DNA of 64,000 nt, taken from positions 197,922 through 261,921 of the forward strand of contig MU130569.1 of NCBI GenBank assembly GCA_015039465.1. The letters run 5' to 3'. Position 1 is the first letter of the stretch. Every line of letters begins with the position of its first letter. Positions 11,280 through 22,947 of this stretch are shown here, piece after piece. Position numbers and translations under genes: made by a program. This stretch comes from Phlegmacium glaucopus (taxonomy: Eukaryota; Basidiomycota; Agaricomycetes; Agaricales; Cortinariaceae). Under the pieces are notes generated by a model. It was not told the DNA's origin, did not search any database, and worked only from the letters and a program-made list of their open reading frames with translations.

Positions 11280-12430
11280 TCTGGTTCTACAGAATTAACT
11301 GATCTTCATCTAGTGAGATGCTGTCTAGGCCTTCATCCTCACTCTCTATCGGTATGCAGCCGTGAAGCTTCATGTCCGATCGTTGCTGAATTAATCTCTT
11401 CACGAAGTTTTCATCTATGTCATCCCAACCGGAATGATTCAGGTAATCACCAGCCAGGCTCCAGCAAGTCGGCCTAAAGTAAACCTCTCGCCTTCCATCT
11501 TATTCTCATATCTCATTTCCGAAATTATCTTCAGCGTTATCACTGAACTGATCATTGGGTGAGCCTAATGAAAATTTCGATGACAACTTATTGATAATGG
11601 GCTGAAGTTTCGCCTTTCACAGACGCCCGATTGCTATTGTAATGTTTAAGACACGTACCCAAAATGTTGCCCTTATATTCATGCCCTCAACCAAATTCTC
11701 CTAGAACTATGGCCCAAGCAATAACATTCACATCCGACTTCAAACTCGGTCATTATATGAAAAGTATGTAGATCGGTGACTTCAAGCTTATTCCCATCTC
11801 TGACTTCTTTGTATTCCAGTTCCTCCCAGGGCCATGTTTTGGAGTCAGGTAGTCTTCAAACATATTGTAAATTGTTGTGGAAACGCAGCTAGGTTGTAGT
11901 CGCTAGAACCATGCAACTTGGCGTTCAAGCGCGGATGTTCACTTAATAATTCCGTAACGCATTCGCCTATTTCTTGTTACAACATTTCTGGTGCCTACAT
12001 CGGGGATACGTGTTCGACGACACAGGGACGGGTGAGTCCAGGTTGTAAATGTTATCATTTACCTGTACCTCATAAATATATAGATTCATCTGCCCTGGTA
12101 CACAGGTATTCGGCACTGCGAGTATCATCCTAAGTCACTGTGTGACATTCGCCCTGGAATACTCTGAGATGAATAAATTTGCTTCCTAGTGGGGTCTCCA
12201 ATTTCGGAAAGGCCAAACTTACTAGTGCGTGCTCTAAATTTCTCTCGCATTATCCTCAACTGGCGACCCTATAAGTTCTCTTCTCTTCTTCTTCCTCGTC
12301 GGCGTCATCATTCCTGTTATTACATGGGATTTGAATAGGCAATTCCTCAATAGCTTCCTCCTCAAATACGTCAAGTGAAGGTTCCTTTTTCATTCTTCTG
12401 AGTTTTTCGATTTGACCATGAGTTCGTTTC
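11280..12430 (-). pseudogene. Decayed protein-coding gene, family not recognised
   Basis: The minus strand has several stretches with clear coding character separated by stops and frame changes. About 12430-12262 gives KLRRMKKEPSLDVFEEEAIE and an acidic run. About 11970-11880 gives TELLSEHPRLNAKLHGSSDY. About 11840-11690 gives WPWEELEYKEVRDGNKLEV and ECYCLGH. About 11470-11290 gives DYLNHSGWDDIDENFVKRL and IESEDEGLDSISLDEDQLIL. No single spliced model keeps them open, so this is probably a dead gene or one needing many tiny introns. I do not recognise the family. Confidence 0.35.
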
Positions 12431-12881
12431 TAGGCATGTGAATGCCTTTTCTTCAACAAGTTGGACTGTTCATTCAAACTGTATATGACAGATTATTCCA
12501 AACCCGTCATCTTTAATGGAACCGGTCTCATTCCCCCCCGCTACCGCCATGAACTATGTCTCTTGGACATAAATTCAGTCGCTCCCTGGTGGTGACATGT
12601 TCAAATCTAACATAGTTCCCCTGTCAAGTTGCTGTTGGCTTTATTCTCCCAATATCTAATTCGAAAGGTCTTTCTGAGTCACATCACAGTTTTGGTCTGA
12701 TATTAAATTTTCTATTCTACGCGCCATTCCCCCTGGGGTGGACCTCAAGTACAAATTGTGAGTTTGTCACGTAATAATTTGCATGTTACTTACACCTTCA
12801 AAGGGTTCAACCCAGACGTCTTCTTATCAGCTGCTCTCGAGTCTCTGACGTAGCTATTTCGTTCTTAGTGGTTCTTCTTCA

Positions 12882-13203
12882 CCCCTCCATGGATTCCAGT
12901 TCCTCCAAGAATGGATCCGTGAGTGTTTTTTCTCAAGTCATCCCCACATCCAGCGGCTGGAGATGAATTTTATTTCAAACTTATTCTTTTTAGATCGGTG
13001 CGAATAGCATCCTCAATTGGTTGGGGGTAAGTAAGTTGACAACTTGTACTATTCCGTCCATAGGAGCGGATGGCGTGGGAACGCCCGTACTAGTACAAGT
13101 CTTACCCTCGGTAAGGTTTGAAAGTTTCAAAGACGGTAGACTACAGGCGTGCGCATCGTGCCACGCTCTTTTTTCATTGCACCTTGCTTCTCCACGCCCA
13201 TGA
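12882..13203 (+). CDS. Possible small spliced gene or 5' exon relic
   Basis: An ATG at about 12891 opens MDSSSSKNGS, followed by a canonical GTGAGT..TTTTTAG intron. Then come a short exon reading IGANSILNWLG, a GTAAGT..CCATAG intron, and an exon reading GADGVGTPVLVQVLPS. The two introns have good splice signals and keep frame. The frame ends near 13203 if read through. No family recognised; it may be the 5' end of a lost gene. Confidence 0.25.
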
Positions 13204-13637
13204 AACCGTTCAGCTGGAATGAGTCCATGAGGCCGCGGCATATAACATTTTCTTCTATTGGGTCGAGTAACTACAACGCGTTGTACTACATCGAACGTTC
13301 TATAAGGATGAATCTGCATAAAGAAAGAGGGAAGAAGACGAAGAAGAAAGAGAAAGAAGAAAGCGTACACTGATCAATCAACCTTGAGAGGATTGAAAAA
13401 GGTACAAAAAAACAACATGTATACCTCCATGGATAGATAGTAAGTAAGGGGGGTTGAAAACTAACTGTATACAAGGACGGGGAGGGGGGATATTTTGGGA
13501 TGCATATGCTTGGATGTGATGGAAATGCGTGGGCTACATTGCGAATTGCTAAACGATATTGTATGGCAGTTGAAACGTTGAAGGTCATCAGTTCATGACG
13601 AGACAGAACAAGAGGTATGTATATATTGTTTAAACGT
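13204..13637. other. Intergenic, probable 3' region of the ABCF gene
   Basis: Contains a purine-rich run GAAGAAGACGAAGAAGAAAG near 13330 and no credible gene. It should include the 3' untranslated region of the minus-strand ABCF gene. Confidence 0.5.
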
Positions 13638-16156
13638 TCATGTCTTTCCCTTTGTCGCCGTCTTGCTAAACAGTTTCGCTTTCTCGATGGCAGCTTGACC
13701 TACAGCGAACGGTCGAAAAAAATTAAGAAAAAACATTTCGTGGCGGTCAAAGAACCACTTACTCTGCTTGACCAAATTCTTCTTATAATCGACAATACTG
13801 ATATCCATCTTGGTTAGATTCTTGATAGTATTATTGGCCACTTCCCAAAGCTCCTCCGCAACTTGACTGATCAAACCTATCAAACAAAGCAATTAATTCA
13901 TTTACGTGGCCACGGAAATGAAGGTAACATACGGAAGTCATGTGACACGATAACAACTCCACCTTCGAATTCTTTAATGGCTCGAGCGAGCGCATCGATA
14001 GATTCCATATCTAAATGATTGGTAGGTTCATCTACACAAAAGAAACGACATTCAGCTGCGTGATTGGTACTTGAATGTAAAGCGAGGACGCACCGAGGAG
14101 GAGGATGTGGGGATGTTCCATCGCGAGTTGGGCGAATACGACGCTGGATTGGGTTATTATAGTCAGGTTTTTCTCCGGTTGATATTTGGAGGGGGAAAAC
14201 ATATGGTACTACGTACCGATTACGCAGACCATCTGATAATTGTTTGATAGGCGCAGTTTGATGAGCTCCAGAAAGACCAAATCGACCAAGTTGTGCACGC
14301 CACGCCTAACGAATAACCATGAAAACAAATCCATCAAACAAAGAGTGCGATGACATACCATAATATCTTTCTCAGGATATTTCAAACTAAACAATGATTG
14401 GAAATACTCAATCGGACTTTGGTCATAAGGAAGTTGATCGGCCGAATGTTGTGAATATTTAGCCAATTTTAATGCTGAGTGTTTGGACACGGTTCCTTCG
14501 CAAGGTTGGAGAGCTCCTGTTATGAGATGGAGGAGGGTAGATTTCCCAGTTCCGTTAGCGCCAAGGATGGCTACTCGGGAGTCCATGCTATTTGGGTGGA
14601 AATGAGTAAAAGAGGAGGGGTGGGAGAAGGAAAGGGCTTACTCGATACCGAAAGACAGATTTTTGTAAAGATAATCTTCTTTTTTGCCTGAATAAGAGAA
14701 AGCAACTGAATCAAAGGCAATGATAGGTGGAGGTAGCTTTCGGATATCTTCAAAGTTGAATCTGAGATATAAGATTAGATCGGGAAGGAAAGAAAGTGGA
14801 GGATTTGCGGACCGAAGCGCTTTGCCCGTTTCGATCTTCTCAATGAGACCAGCGGCTTCCATCTTGTCAATGATCTTCTGCTTCGATTTGGCTTGACGAA
14901 CCAAGTTGGCGTATGTTCCAGCTGAAGCAATGAATCTAAAAGTCCAGGCAATCAATGACAAGAACGAAAGAAAAGAGAAAAAAAGAAAGCTTACTTCTTG
15001 ATATGGGCTATTTCTTCTTGTTGTTTATGATACGCCTTCATCTGATTCACCTCGTTCTCTTGCCTTGTCTTGACATAAGTCGAATAATTACCGGTATAGT
15101 ATACCATTTTCTTCTTATGCGTAAGATCCATGATATTGGTGCATACTGAATCCAAGAAATCTTGAGAATGTGAAGTGATAACCAGGATGTGGTTATAAGT
15201 TGAGAGATAAGCTTCTAGCCAAACGACGGCGCCGAGATCCAGATGGTTGGTAGGTTCGTCCATGAGGAGAAGATGAGGTTTAACGAAAAGAGCTCGAGCG
15301 AGAGAAACACGCATCCGCCAACCACCACTCATGTCTTTAGTAGGTTTCTTCATCATGGTTGCAGAGAAACCTAGACCGTGGAGGATACTACCAGCTTTGG
15401 CTTCAAATGTGCTTGGATCCATTTCTTCGAGTTCTTCGTAAGCTTGATCGAGGGCTTGCTCGTTAACGTCGTCTGCTACAGATAGTTCTTCGATGTAAGC
15501 TTCGAGACGGGCAACTTTTGCTTTTGCTGATGCGACGATAAAGTCGACGGCATTGACGTCAGAAGGTTCAGCTTCGCCACGGACGATGTAGATGTCGATA
15601 TGAGGTGGAATTTCGATATCGCGTTCAGCGATTGATTGAAGAAAAGTTGACTTTTTGAGACATGGTTGGTGAGAGATCAGGGACGATAAAATGAGGACCA
15701 GTGTAACACACCTTTCCAGAACCGTTTTCTCCAAGTAAACCATACCGTTGTCCATAGTTAAGCGCGATCTCAGCACCCTCGATAAGTAATCTTCCATGGA
15801 ATGACAGAGTGTATGAATCAATTTTGATATCTCGACTTTTGACATCAGAAACCAAAACACCAGCGGCACTCCTACATTCATTCGAAAAACGTCAGCCAGA
15901 AACCCAGAGCGATCTTTTGGATGAGAAACACATACCTATCAGTGGCGATGTTGAGTTTAGCCATGGACATGAGATCCTCCGTACTGCCCGCTTTACTATT
16001 CATACCGCTCATACTGGTCAAAGGTGTGCTAGCGCCATTGACTGAGCCTGCTGGGGTTGATGTTGAAGGAGAATCGTCCCCGTTAGGACCCACACCTGCA
16101 TTCTTCTTGGCAGCTTTCTCTGCAAGTCGCTTTTGCTTTGAAGCTGAGGGAGGCAT
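13638..16156 (-). CDS. ARB1: ABCF ATPase, ARB1/ABCF2 type (ribosome biogenesis)
   Basis: A soluble twin-ATPase of the ABCF family; the yeast homologue ARB1 acts in 40S and 60S maturation and export. The start [19 protein letters not shown] and the short Ser/Thr-rich N-terminus fit ARB1. Domain 1 has [10 protein letters not shown] (split by an intron at about 15652-15711), the ABC signature region [15 protein letters not shown] and Walker [15 protein letters not shown] linker with [15 protein letters not shown] follows. Domain 2 has [15 protein letters not shown], an LSDGL-type signature and [18 protein letters not shown] with VIVSHDFRL. The last exon ends [17 protein letters not shown] after a 60-bp-class intron. 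First intron is 15872-15935. I see no disabling change; length is near 600 residues, normal for the family. Housekeeping gene. Confidence 0.92.
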
Positions 16157-16287
16157 GTTCGTTGACGGTCAAATCGATGGAGCACAAATTTTTTCGATAA
16201 GATCAATCGGAGTTTTAAAATTGACAATTATCTAGGGTGACTCAGACTCGGAGTTTTCCAAGTCATACGGGTAAGTACTTTACAACG
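16157..16287. promoter_or_regulatory. Short spacer upstream of the ABCF gene
   Basis: Only about 130 bp separate the ABCF start from the end of the dead carboxylesterase, so the ABCF promoter must be compact or extend into the pseudogene. No clear TATA box seen. Confidence 0.3.
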
Positions 16288-18110
16288 TCACTGAGCCGAG
16301 AACGCTGAAACACTTTCCCAGAACCTATTGCGATTCATGTAGCATCACTCTCTGGAGAAAAGGGAAGGAAAAACTCACGCGTATCGTTCCAACAGCGCAG
16401 TCGAAGTCGTCACCGAACGAATGTCGGGAGCACCAGCTTCACATTGAATAACATCTCGGTAGCATCAGGCTCATGTAGGAGTGATATCCGACGAGTCCCA
16501 TTTCAAGTTAGTGTTGAGTGTCATTACGAAATTGAGGAACGACTCGGCCAAGGATTTCCCAAACGTCGTGATAAAGTTCAGGGCATTTAGTCTATTTAAG
16601 TTTTAAAAAAGAATGATTAACGAACAAGAAGCAAGTAGAACGGAAAAAGTACAAACGACTCCGGAAAATAAAAGAAAACATCTCGACCATGTAAGGCAGG
16701 TGGCACAGCGAATTCACCCTGGGGACATTAGGTGAGTATATTGATAAAAAATGGACAAGAAATACTAACTTTGAAGGCGCGACTGGCAAAAGCACGTAAC
16801 AAATAATAGGTGGGACAGATGAGGATTGCTATCAGTTGAGATCAAGAATCAGCTTCCAAACACTCAAATGTATCTTTTGAAGATGCACAGCTGAAGGTCG
16901 TGTTAGATAGGATCAAGAACAAGTTACAGGAGAAAGTATACTTCGTCTGGTTTACAACCTCATCATACAGTGCCTATTATTTTCACGATTTCTAAGTTAT
17001 GGATGGGTCAGAGCTATTAACACGAACATACCTCTGAAATAGGATCATTATAGTGGTATTGAGATGGCAAGAAGGTCGAGCTAGTAATCGCAGCTCTGAA
17101 AAGCGGTGGTCGTGTATTTCCATCATTTGCAATAACATGTTGTAAAACAGAGCCAGCGCCAGCTGACTCTCCCCAGATAGTAACTAGATCCGGGTCTCCG
17201 CCGAATTTACTGATCTGAAAAAAAGGTAGACATTATTTTGTGTCAACAAATGGCAAACTTGAAACGAGGACCGACATATTTCCGCACCCATTGGAGTGCT
17301 ACCTGTTGGTCCACTGTATTATAATAGTGAGCAAGGTCACCATCGTTCTTCCTTCGAAAACAAGATACTTACGCAAACCAGCATTCAGTGCCCCACTTTC
17401 TTTGACCTTCTCCCCAGGTAGAAATCCGAACACTCCTAGCCGATACTGGATGAAAACAGCCACGACTCCGCCGCCAGCCTCACGAAGTAAATCATTGCCA
17501 TTGTATAGGGACGCGTTGCCCACGACGTACCCGCCCCTTACAAAGATAAGATTTGAAGTTTCAAGTTGTAGGTAAACGAGGTATCCAGACAACAACCGGA
17601 AGGTTCTTGTTTTCTCCCACATTTCCAGGAACGTAGACACTAACCTCGATCTCAGTAAGTATAATGACGCATTCCAATCGACATGAAGGCGTACTTTAGG
17701 AAGAGGCAATCCTCTGACGACCCCGGTTCGCTCACATCAACGCTACGATCCTCAAGCATCTTCGTGTTAGGAATATCATTGAGGAATGGAGATTCAGGAG
17801 CTGTTCTTTCCACAGCTTGGAAACACTGGGACGGTTGTTTGTTTGCTAACTGAACACCTGGCGTGTAGGAAGGAAGTTGAGGTTCTCTGAACCGCAGAAA
17901 TCTAATTAATAGTGAAGAAACAATTCAATGTATTGATGTGAAAACTTTACCAGTTGGGGCTGCAGTGTATCTTATTCCAAGGAATCGTGTATTGGTCGCG
18001 TTGTTGACTATATCTGGAGAAGGAACTCCTTGGTACCGTGCATAGGTCAATTGGAGTGACAGCTGTCACAGGGTAAAACTAATGAAACGAAGTCACATCT
18101 GACAATGTGG
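16288..18110 (-). pseudogene. Type-B carboxylesterase pseudogene
   Basis: Closely related to the intact esterases at 28849 and 41994. Recognisable pieces are GGGVVAVFIQYRLGVFGFLP, the nucleophile-elbow region (17150-17200, Gly-Glu-Ser-Ala-Gly) and the C-terminal exon (16380-16560). Three lesions show it is dead. The N-terminal exon has lost bases relative to the paralogue (around 18030-18050) and no start codon precedes it. About 430 bp covering internal exons are deleted at a junction near 16861, where an intron end is fused to the ACACTCAAATG exon. The last large exon has small out-of-frame deletions (near 16465-16475). The promoter-side block TATAAGACAATGG is shared with the gene at 28849. 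Confidence 0.85.
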
Positions 18111-18445
18111 GGCAACATCACGATCTTTCCATTGTCTTATATCGATTCTCTTTCTGTTTATTATTATCAACTCAAGTACGTACTACTTGTACATACTTAA
18201 ATCTAACAAGATAAATGTCATTTCGAAGGCGTAATAATTTTTTAAAAATCTAGAAAAATCAAGTCTATGGCAGTAAAAGTAACATGGACGATAACATGAA
18301 AAGAAGAAATTGAAATTACTAGCTCTAGATGAGAAAGCCATCTTCAAAATTGCCCTGAAAAACTTCACGGTACCAAACACTTGAGCTTTGAGAGAACCCT
18401 AAATCCGAAAGCTCTGTGAGTATTATCTGCAAACATTCAAGTTAC
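18111..18445. other. Intergenic
   Basis: Carries the former promoter side of the dead esterase (a block near 18115-18155 matching 28790-28825 inverted). No gene seen. Confidence 0.5.
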
Positions 18446-19870
18446 TTACCACTTTCCAGCTTCGTGCAAAACAGATTTGATGATCGAAGATTTGCAAAAG
18501 TCGAGAAGCATGTCACATAACATTTGGGCAGTCGGACGTTGATGAGGCCGAGGTTTTAGGCATTTGTTCACGATTCGAAGAAGGGGTTTGTTCTGTTCGA
18601 TGATCGCTGGGATCAAAGGCTCGTGTGGTGGAAGTGGCACTTTCCTCTCAGATAAAAGGTTGTCATATACAATTTTCGGGCCCTGTGGTTTATATGGGGT
18701 CGGTAAGGATTTTTTAGACCTGTCAATGAGATTCTCGATTTGATCAATCATCTGAGGATCAATTCATCAGGTGCAGAAACAATCATAAAGAGATTGAAAC
18801 AAAACTTGAAATAATGCACGTGGTGTGCAATAAATATCCGACTCCATGGTGCCCCCCTTTGATAAATCTTCCGGAACGAAACACTTTGGAGGAGGAGGAG
18901 GTCCTCCCCCTGGGTCATTCGCCAGCGGAAGTGTCTTGAATTTTACGAATGGCATGCCATCTTTATCCGTCATTATATCCCAGCTTATGTTTTTCTGTTA
19001 ATAAAAAGTAAGCTAATCGATGGATGCTCCAGCGAAAATAAAAAACTGACAATATCTAGATATGGTCCTAGAACAATCCCTTGGTTATGGGCTTTTAAGA
19101 ACAGCCTGCGAAAGGCGGAGAAAAAGCTGAGGATAGTAAGATTGGAATAAAAATATATAAGCTAGTGGAAGCATTCGACACAGATAACTTACCTGAGACG
19201 GAACAGTTCTTTCTCCCAGAGATAAAAGTTGAAATTCGACTATAAAGTCTGTATCATAGACGAAAATAAGGTATGGTGTGCTGCTATCAGCTGATGAATA
19301 AAAGACAGAATGTCCTTTATTATGGCCATCATTTGACTTGCGGGGGGTATAAACATAGTTTAGCGTTCAAGCAAGAAAGGAAATACCGGGATATTGGTAA
19401 TGATATATTTATAGTTGGCACCTTGAATGCAAACTGTGGGTGGTTGTTCATTGCTGACCCCCGCCACCTGCTGCGAGAAAAAAGTAGCGAACAATGAGGA
19501 ATTGTTGAACAAAAACAAAAGGTTGGCGTTAAAACAAGAAAATAAATACCAAATTATTGGTATCGACATCGTTAAAGTAGTTGATCTGCGAGTAAAATAT
19601 AAGGAACAATGAGGAATTGTTGAACAAAAACAAAAGGTTGGCATTAAAACAAGGAAAGAAATACCAAACTACTTTTACCTAAACCGTTAGTGCCGATCAC
19701 CTGCGAGAAAAATATAAGGAACAATGAGGAATTGTTGAGCAAAAACAAAAGGTTGGCGTTAAAACAAGAAAAGAAATACCAGAATACGGAAACGTGGGGC
19801 TAGTTGTTCATTGTTGAGTTTCAGCGTTTTGGCAATGCTTTGGAGACTTTCGGAATCTGATAGATATGTA
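18446..19870 (-). CDS. Odd in-phase join of a GTPase P-loop region and a kinase C-terminal fragment
   Basis: Reading from 19870, an open frame without ATG (DDTYLSDSESLQSIAKTL) leads into FRIL, then exons VIGTNGLGKSSL (19665-19700), INYFNDVDTNNL (19550-19585) and a 28-codon exon ending NYKYIITNIP (19387-19470). This is a G1/P-loop with GxxxxGKS as in TRAFAC GTPases. Later exons, in phase, read NFYLWEKELFRLRLFLKAHN (19239-19193 and 19105-19051), KNISWDIMTDKDGMPFVKF (from about 18980), GGTMESDIY and CLKPRPHQRPTAQMLCDMLL, ending at 18446. The second part resembles the C-lobe of basidiomycete protein kinases, but the glycine loop, the VAIK Lys and a proper HRD and DFG are absent. Every intron proposed has GT-AG ends, yet there is no start codon and both domains are partial. 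I infer a chimeric relic or a gene with an unseen 5' exon. Confidence 0.45.
19386..19779 (-). repeat. Three near-identical 79-bp introns (introner-like) plus a fourth related 5' end
   Basis: Intron A is 19701-19779, intron B 19586-19664 and intron C 19471-19549. Each is exactly 79 bp, starts GTATTT, ends CTCGCAG and shares the core AACGCCAACCTTTTGTTTTT and CAACAATTCCTCATTGTT with few differences. They are separated by exons of exactly 36 nt and lie in phase 0. A fourth intron starting at 19386 shares only its first ~25 bases. Seen as DNA this is a 115-bp tandem repeat; seen as a gene it is intron copies between unrelated 12-codon exons. Confidence 0.75.
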
Positions 19871-21768
19871 TCATCGAAACGTCAGTTGAATACATCCTTT
19901 TTCCCGAGTCAGTGTGGACCTCGCACCCTCGAAAGGCGTACGTGGCATCTCTCCGAACCCGCCACTCATCCTGTTTAATCTGTCGTTCATCCCGTCTTCG
20001 TCCTCTCCAAGGTCGTACATTTCTCGCCGATGGGGGTCGGAGAGAACGGCGTAAGCTTGAGAGACAAGTTCGAATTTCCCTTCGCTTCCACCCTAAACAA
20101 AAATTAGGTATTAGAATGAAATATATGGGTAAAAAAAAGAGGAAAAACCGTACATTGTCAGGATGATGCTTGAAACTCTCCCGCTCATACCCTTTCCAAA
20201 TGGCCTTCTCCGAGCAATCCCTCGAAACACCCAGGATCTTATAATAATCTTTCGTCTTACTCCTCTTCAACGCGGACTCGGCCTTCTTCAATTCAGACCT
20301 CAACGCATGAGTATCATTCTCCATCATAAACCCCTGCATTTGGGCCTGCTGGATTGCGGAATTGAAATCCGCAATGCTCGAGTCGAAGTTATCCAGGTGG
20401 AGGTGGATGTGGGCTCGCGTCCGGAGGGTTCCGAAGGTGGTGTATAGCTTTAGAGAGGCGTCCGCATCTAGAAGGGCGTCTTGGTATCGCTCGAGTTTGA
20501 GCAGCATGGTGGCACGCTTGGAGAGCAATATGGCACGGATTGGACCGCCTTTGCCTTCCTCATCCGACTCGCCCACGTGCTATGAAAAGAAACAAAAGAA
20601 GAATTCCAGCCACTAGATTGCCAACGAGGATTAATGCACACACGTACTTCTAAGCATTCACTGTATTTTTCGTAGGCTTCTTTCATATTTCCGTTCTCCA
20701 AAGTAGCGTTTCCCTCCTCTTTTAGTTTTTCCACCTCTTTGACACGCTTCCGGAGTTTCATGGCTGGTTCGTAACCTGGATCGAGGCGGAGAGCTAGTGT
20801 CACATGCTGGAGGGCTTGGGAGAGTCGTCCCATAAGGAACAACACGAGACCGCGCAGGGTCAGTAGGTCGGGAGAGTTACTATTCAATGTCACTGCGTCT
20901 CTAGATGAATGAATATGATGTTTAGTTAGAAGCAATAAAATGGATGGATTGGCTTACTTTGCAGCTGTATTCGCAGCCTCCCAATCCCCCCTTGTTAACT
21001 CCAGCTCGACCCTTCTACGTGTCCAATCCGCAATGATATCCGCTCCCTCAGACTCGATCGTGCTCAAAGACTCATCCAATGCCAACAGAGCCAAAGTCCA
21101 ATCCTTCTGGACTTTCGCATCCTCGAAATTGCGCAAATACGACTCAAGCATTTGCACCTTGTCGCGCAGCAGAATGGCTTCGGCGTTCTGGGGATCGAGG
21201 GCTAGTACCTTGTGAGTGTAGGACAGTGTAGCAGTGGATAGGCCCACTGCGAGTTGGTAGCGCGCAAGACGCGTGGGGGTGTTGAAGGAGGGTGCGGTTG
21301 AGTCCAGCGATGCTGCTAATTGGAAGTCTTCCAAGGCCGGTCGGAAGCGCTTAAGAGCCATGTAAGAGGCTGCTCTGTTCGTTAGGTAGGATGGCTCCGA
21401 TGGGTTTAGTTCTGAATGAGTAAGTTAAGAGGGATGAATAAATCCATTTATAATACGGGTATCCACTCACCAATGGCCTTTGAGTATGACGCCACTGCTT
21501 CTACATACTTTGCAGTCTTGAAAGCGAGATCTCCCCTCTCTTTCTCCTTTTCCGCTTGCAGGACATCTTCAGGCTCTGGTGTTGGAGATGGTGGATAGTA
21601 TGAAGATGGAGGCGAGCTGAAAATCGATGCTGTAGGCTGCGCTCCACTAGTAGTTACAGACATGATGAACCTCGTGTACACAAGAGAGAAAAGAGTGACA
21701 TACCCATTCAATGAAGCGCCATTAAACGGAGAGTAATCCGAAGGAAATTCAGAGACTAATGCTGACAT
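19871..21768 (-). CDS. TPR-DnaJ co-chaperone (DNAJC7/TPR2-like)
   Basis: An Hsp70/Hsp90 co-chaperone family: tandem TPR helices bind chaperone C-termini and the J domain stimulates Hsp70. The chosen start (21768) reads MSALVSEFPSDYSPFNG and an intron (donor GTATGT at 21703) leads to a Pro/Ser-rich segment. TPR blocks follow: EKERGDLAFKTAKYVEAVAS, FRPALEDFQLAASLD, EGNATLENGNMKEAYEKYSE, KRATMLLKLERYQDALLDAD. The J domain reads DYYKILGVSRDCSEKAIWKG with an intact HPD (HHPDN); an intron (GTACGG..TTTAG) follows it, then AYAVLSDPHRREMYDLGEDE. It ends TLTREKGCIQLTFR at 19871. A longer unspliced frame to 19821 is an intron read-through. Looks intact. Confidence 0.88.
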
Positions 21769-22932
21769 CGCTGGCTGCTGTTTTTTGCGTACTCACTCTC
21801 GCTCTCGTGGTAATAGACCAAATAAGACTGAGGGCAAGTTTTGGGTAGATCCACGAGGTAGCCTTTATACAATCCTCCGGTCACTGCATGAGGCAGTGTT
21901 CCATTATGACAGTCCTTCGTGTTTACCGCGTGCATAAATTATATCTGGACAGCTGTTTTCATACAAATACGACCCATTCCCGTAGATTCCCGTCCGCCAT
22001 TTAGCAGCATAGTAGTACCTGGGTCCTCTAATTGATCGGTTGCGAAGGTTGCTTCCATGCAGCCTGACGAAATCTGATGTAGTCGGTGATACGTGTTCAC
22101 AAAACGATGACATTGGTTGCTCCTTTCTACATAACATATTTTATTACAAGATTTGAACTCGTTTACAGTGAGGTATGATATGATATCAATACAAAGTCCC
22201 TCAATCCCGAGTCCATACATTTCGTTTCATACCTTCAGCCTCATGTTGTACACGTTCACTTTTCGCAGGTAGGTCTGCTTGCTGTGCTTTATTAAACTGA
22301 CAGGGCATATATGGTTTTCGGAGTCGTTTTCCTCAAGATTTTTTTTGACATTACCTGTAGGATATCTATGGCGAATTGTGAGTTTAATGTTCGGTTTCAA
22401 GGTATGTCGACTGTTACTATATCTCAATTGATCGAAAAACTTGTCTGATTAGATTCTGGGTATCAGACATTTATTATTATTGTTGATTATCAGAATGGAT
22501 TGTTGGACAAAAGGTATTTTTACCACCAACGTCTCATCTTTGCCACACAACATCCATTAACCTTCTAGTTTTTAGCAGATTTCCGTAACTCTCGTTTAAG
22601 CCTCGAATACATCCCTTAAGGAAGTCCCTTCGACTGGAGCCGTTTCATACAACCTGCAAAGCAGATTGGGAAGACGAGGGAACGATCAACATCGCCAGGG
22701 GGTAGAGGCAGAGGTGGAGAATATTCCCGACGTATATTTAGTATTTCTTCACCGCCATCGGCGCTCTATAGACTATCACCACAATAATGCTACTGTTGCT
22801 CGGGACCCCTTCATCAGCGGCAGGAGCAAGTCACTCACCAAGCCCGACTTATATTTCTCACGAGGGGCATTCGACCCATGTTCTATTGATCGAAATCTGG
22901 TGAGTATGTCACAGTTACTACCTAGATATATT
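21769..22932. other. Intergenic, no gene seen
   Basis: Short frames on both strands show no splice structure or motifs. It should contain the promoter of the TPR-DnaJ gene at its left end and ends at the first base of the CACTA-like transposon. Confidence 0.5.
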
Positions 22933-22947
22933 CTCTGTCACGATAAA

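Noticed and set aside
19821..20576. Longer C-terminus for the DnaJ protein
   Set aside because: It reads through a GTACGG..TTTAG intron after the HPD motif; the spliced frame gives a normal J domain and stops at 19871.
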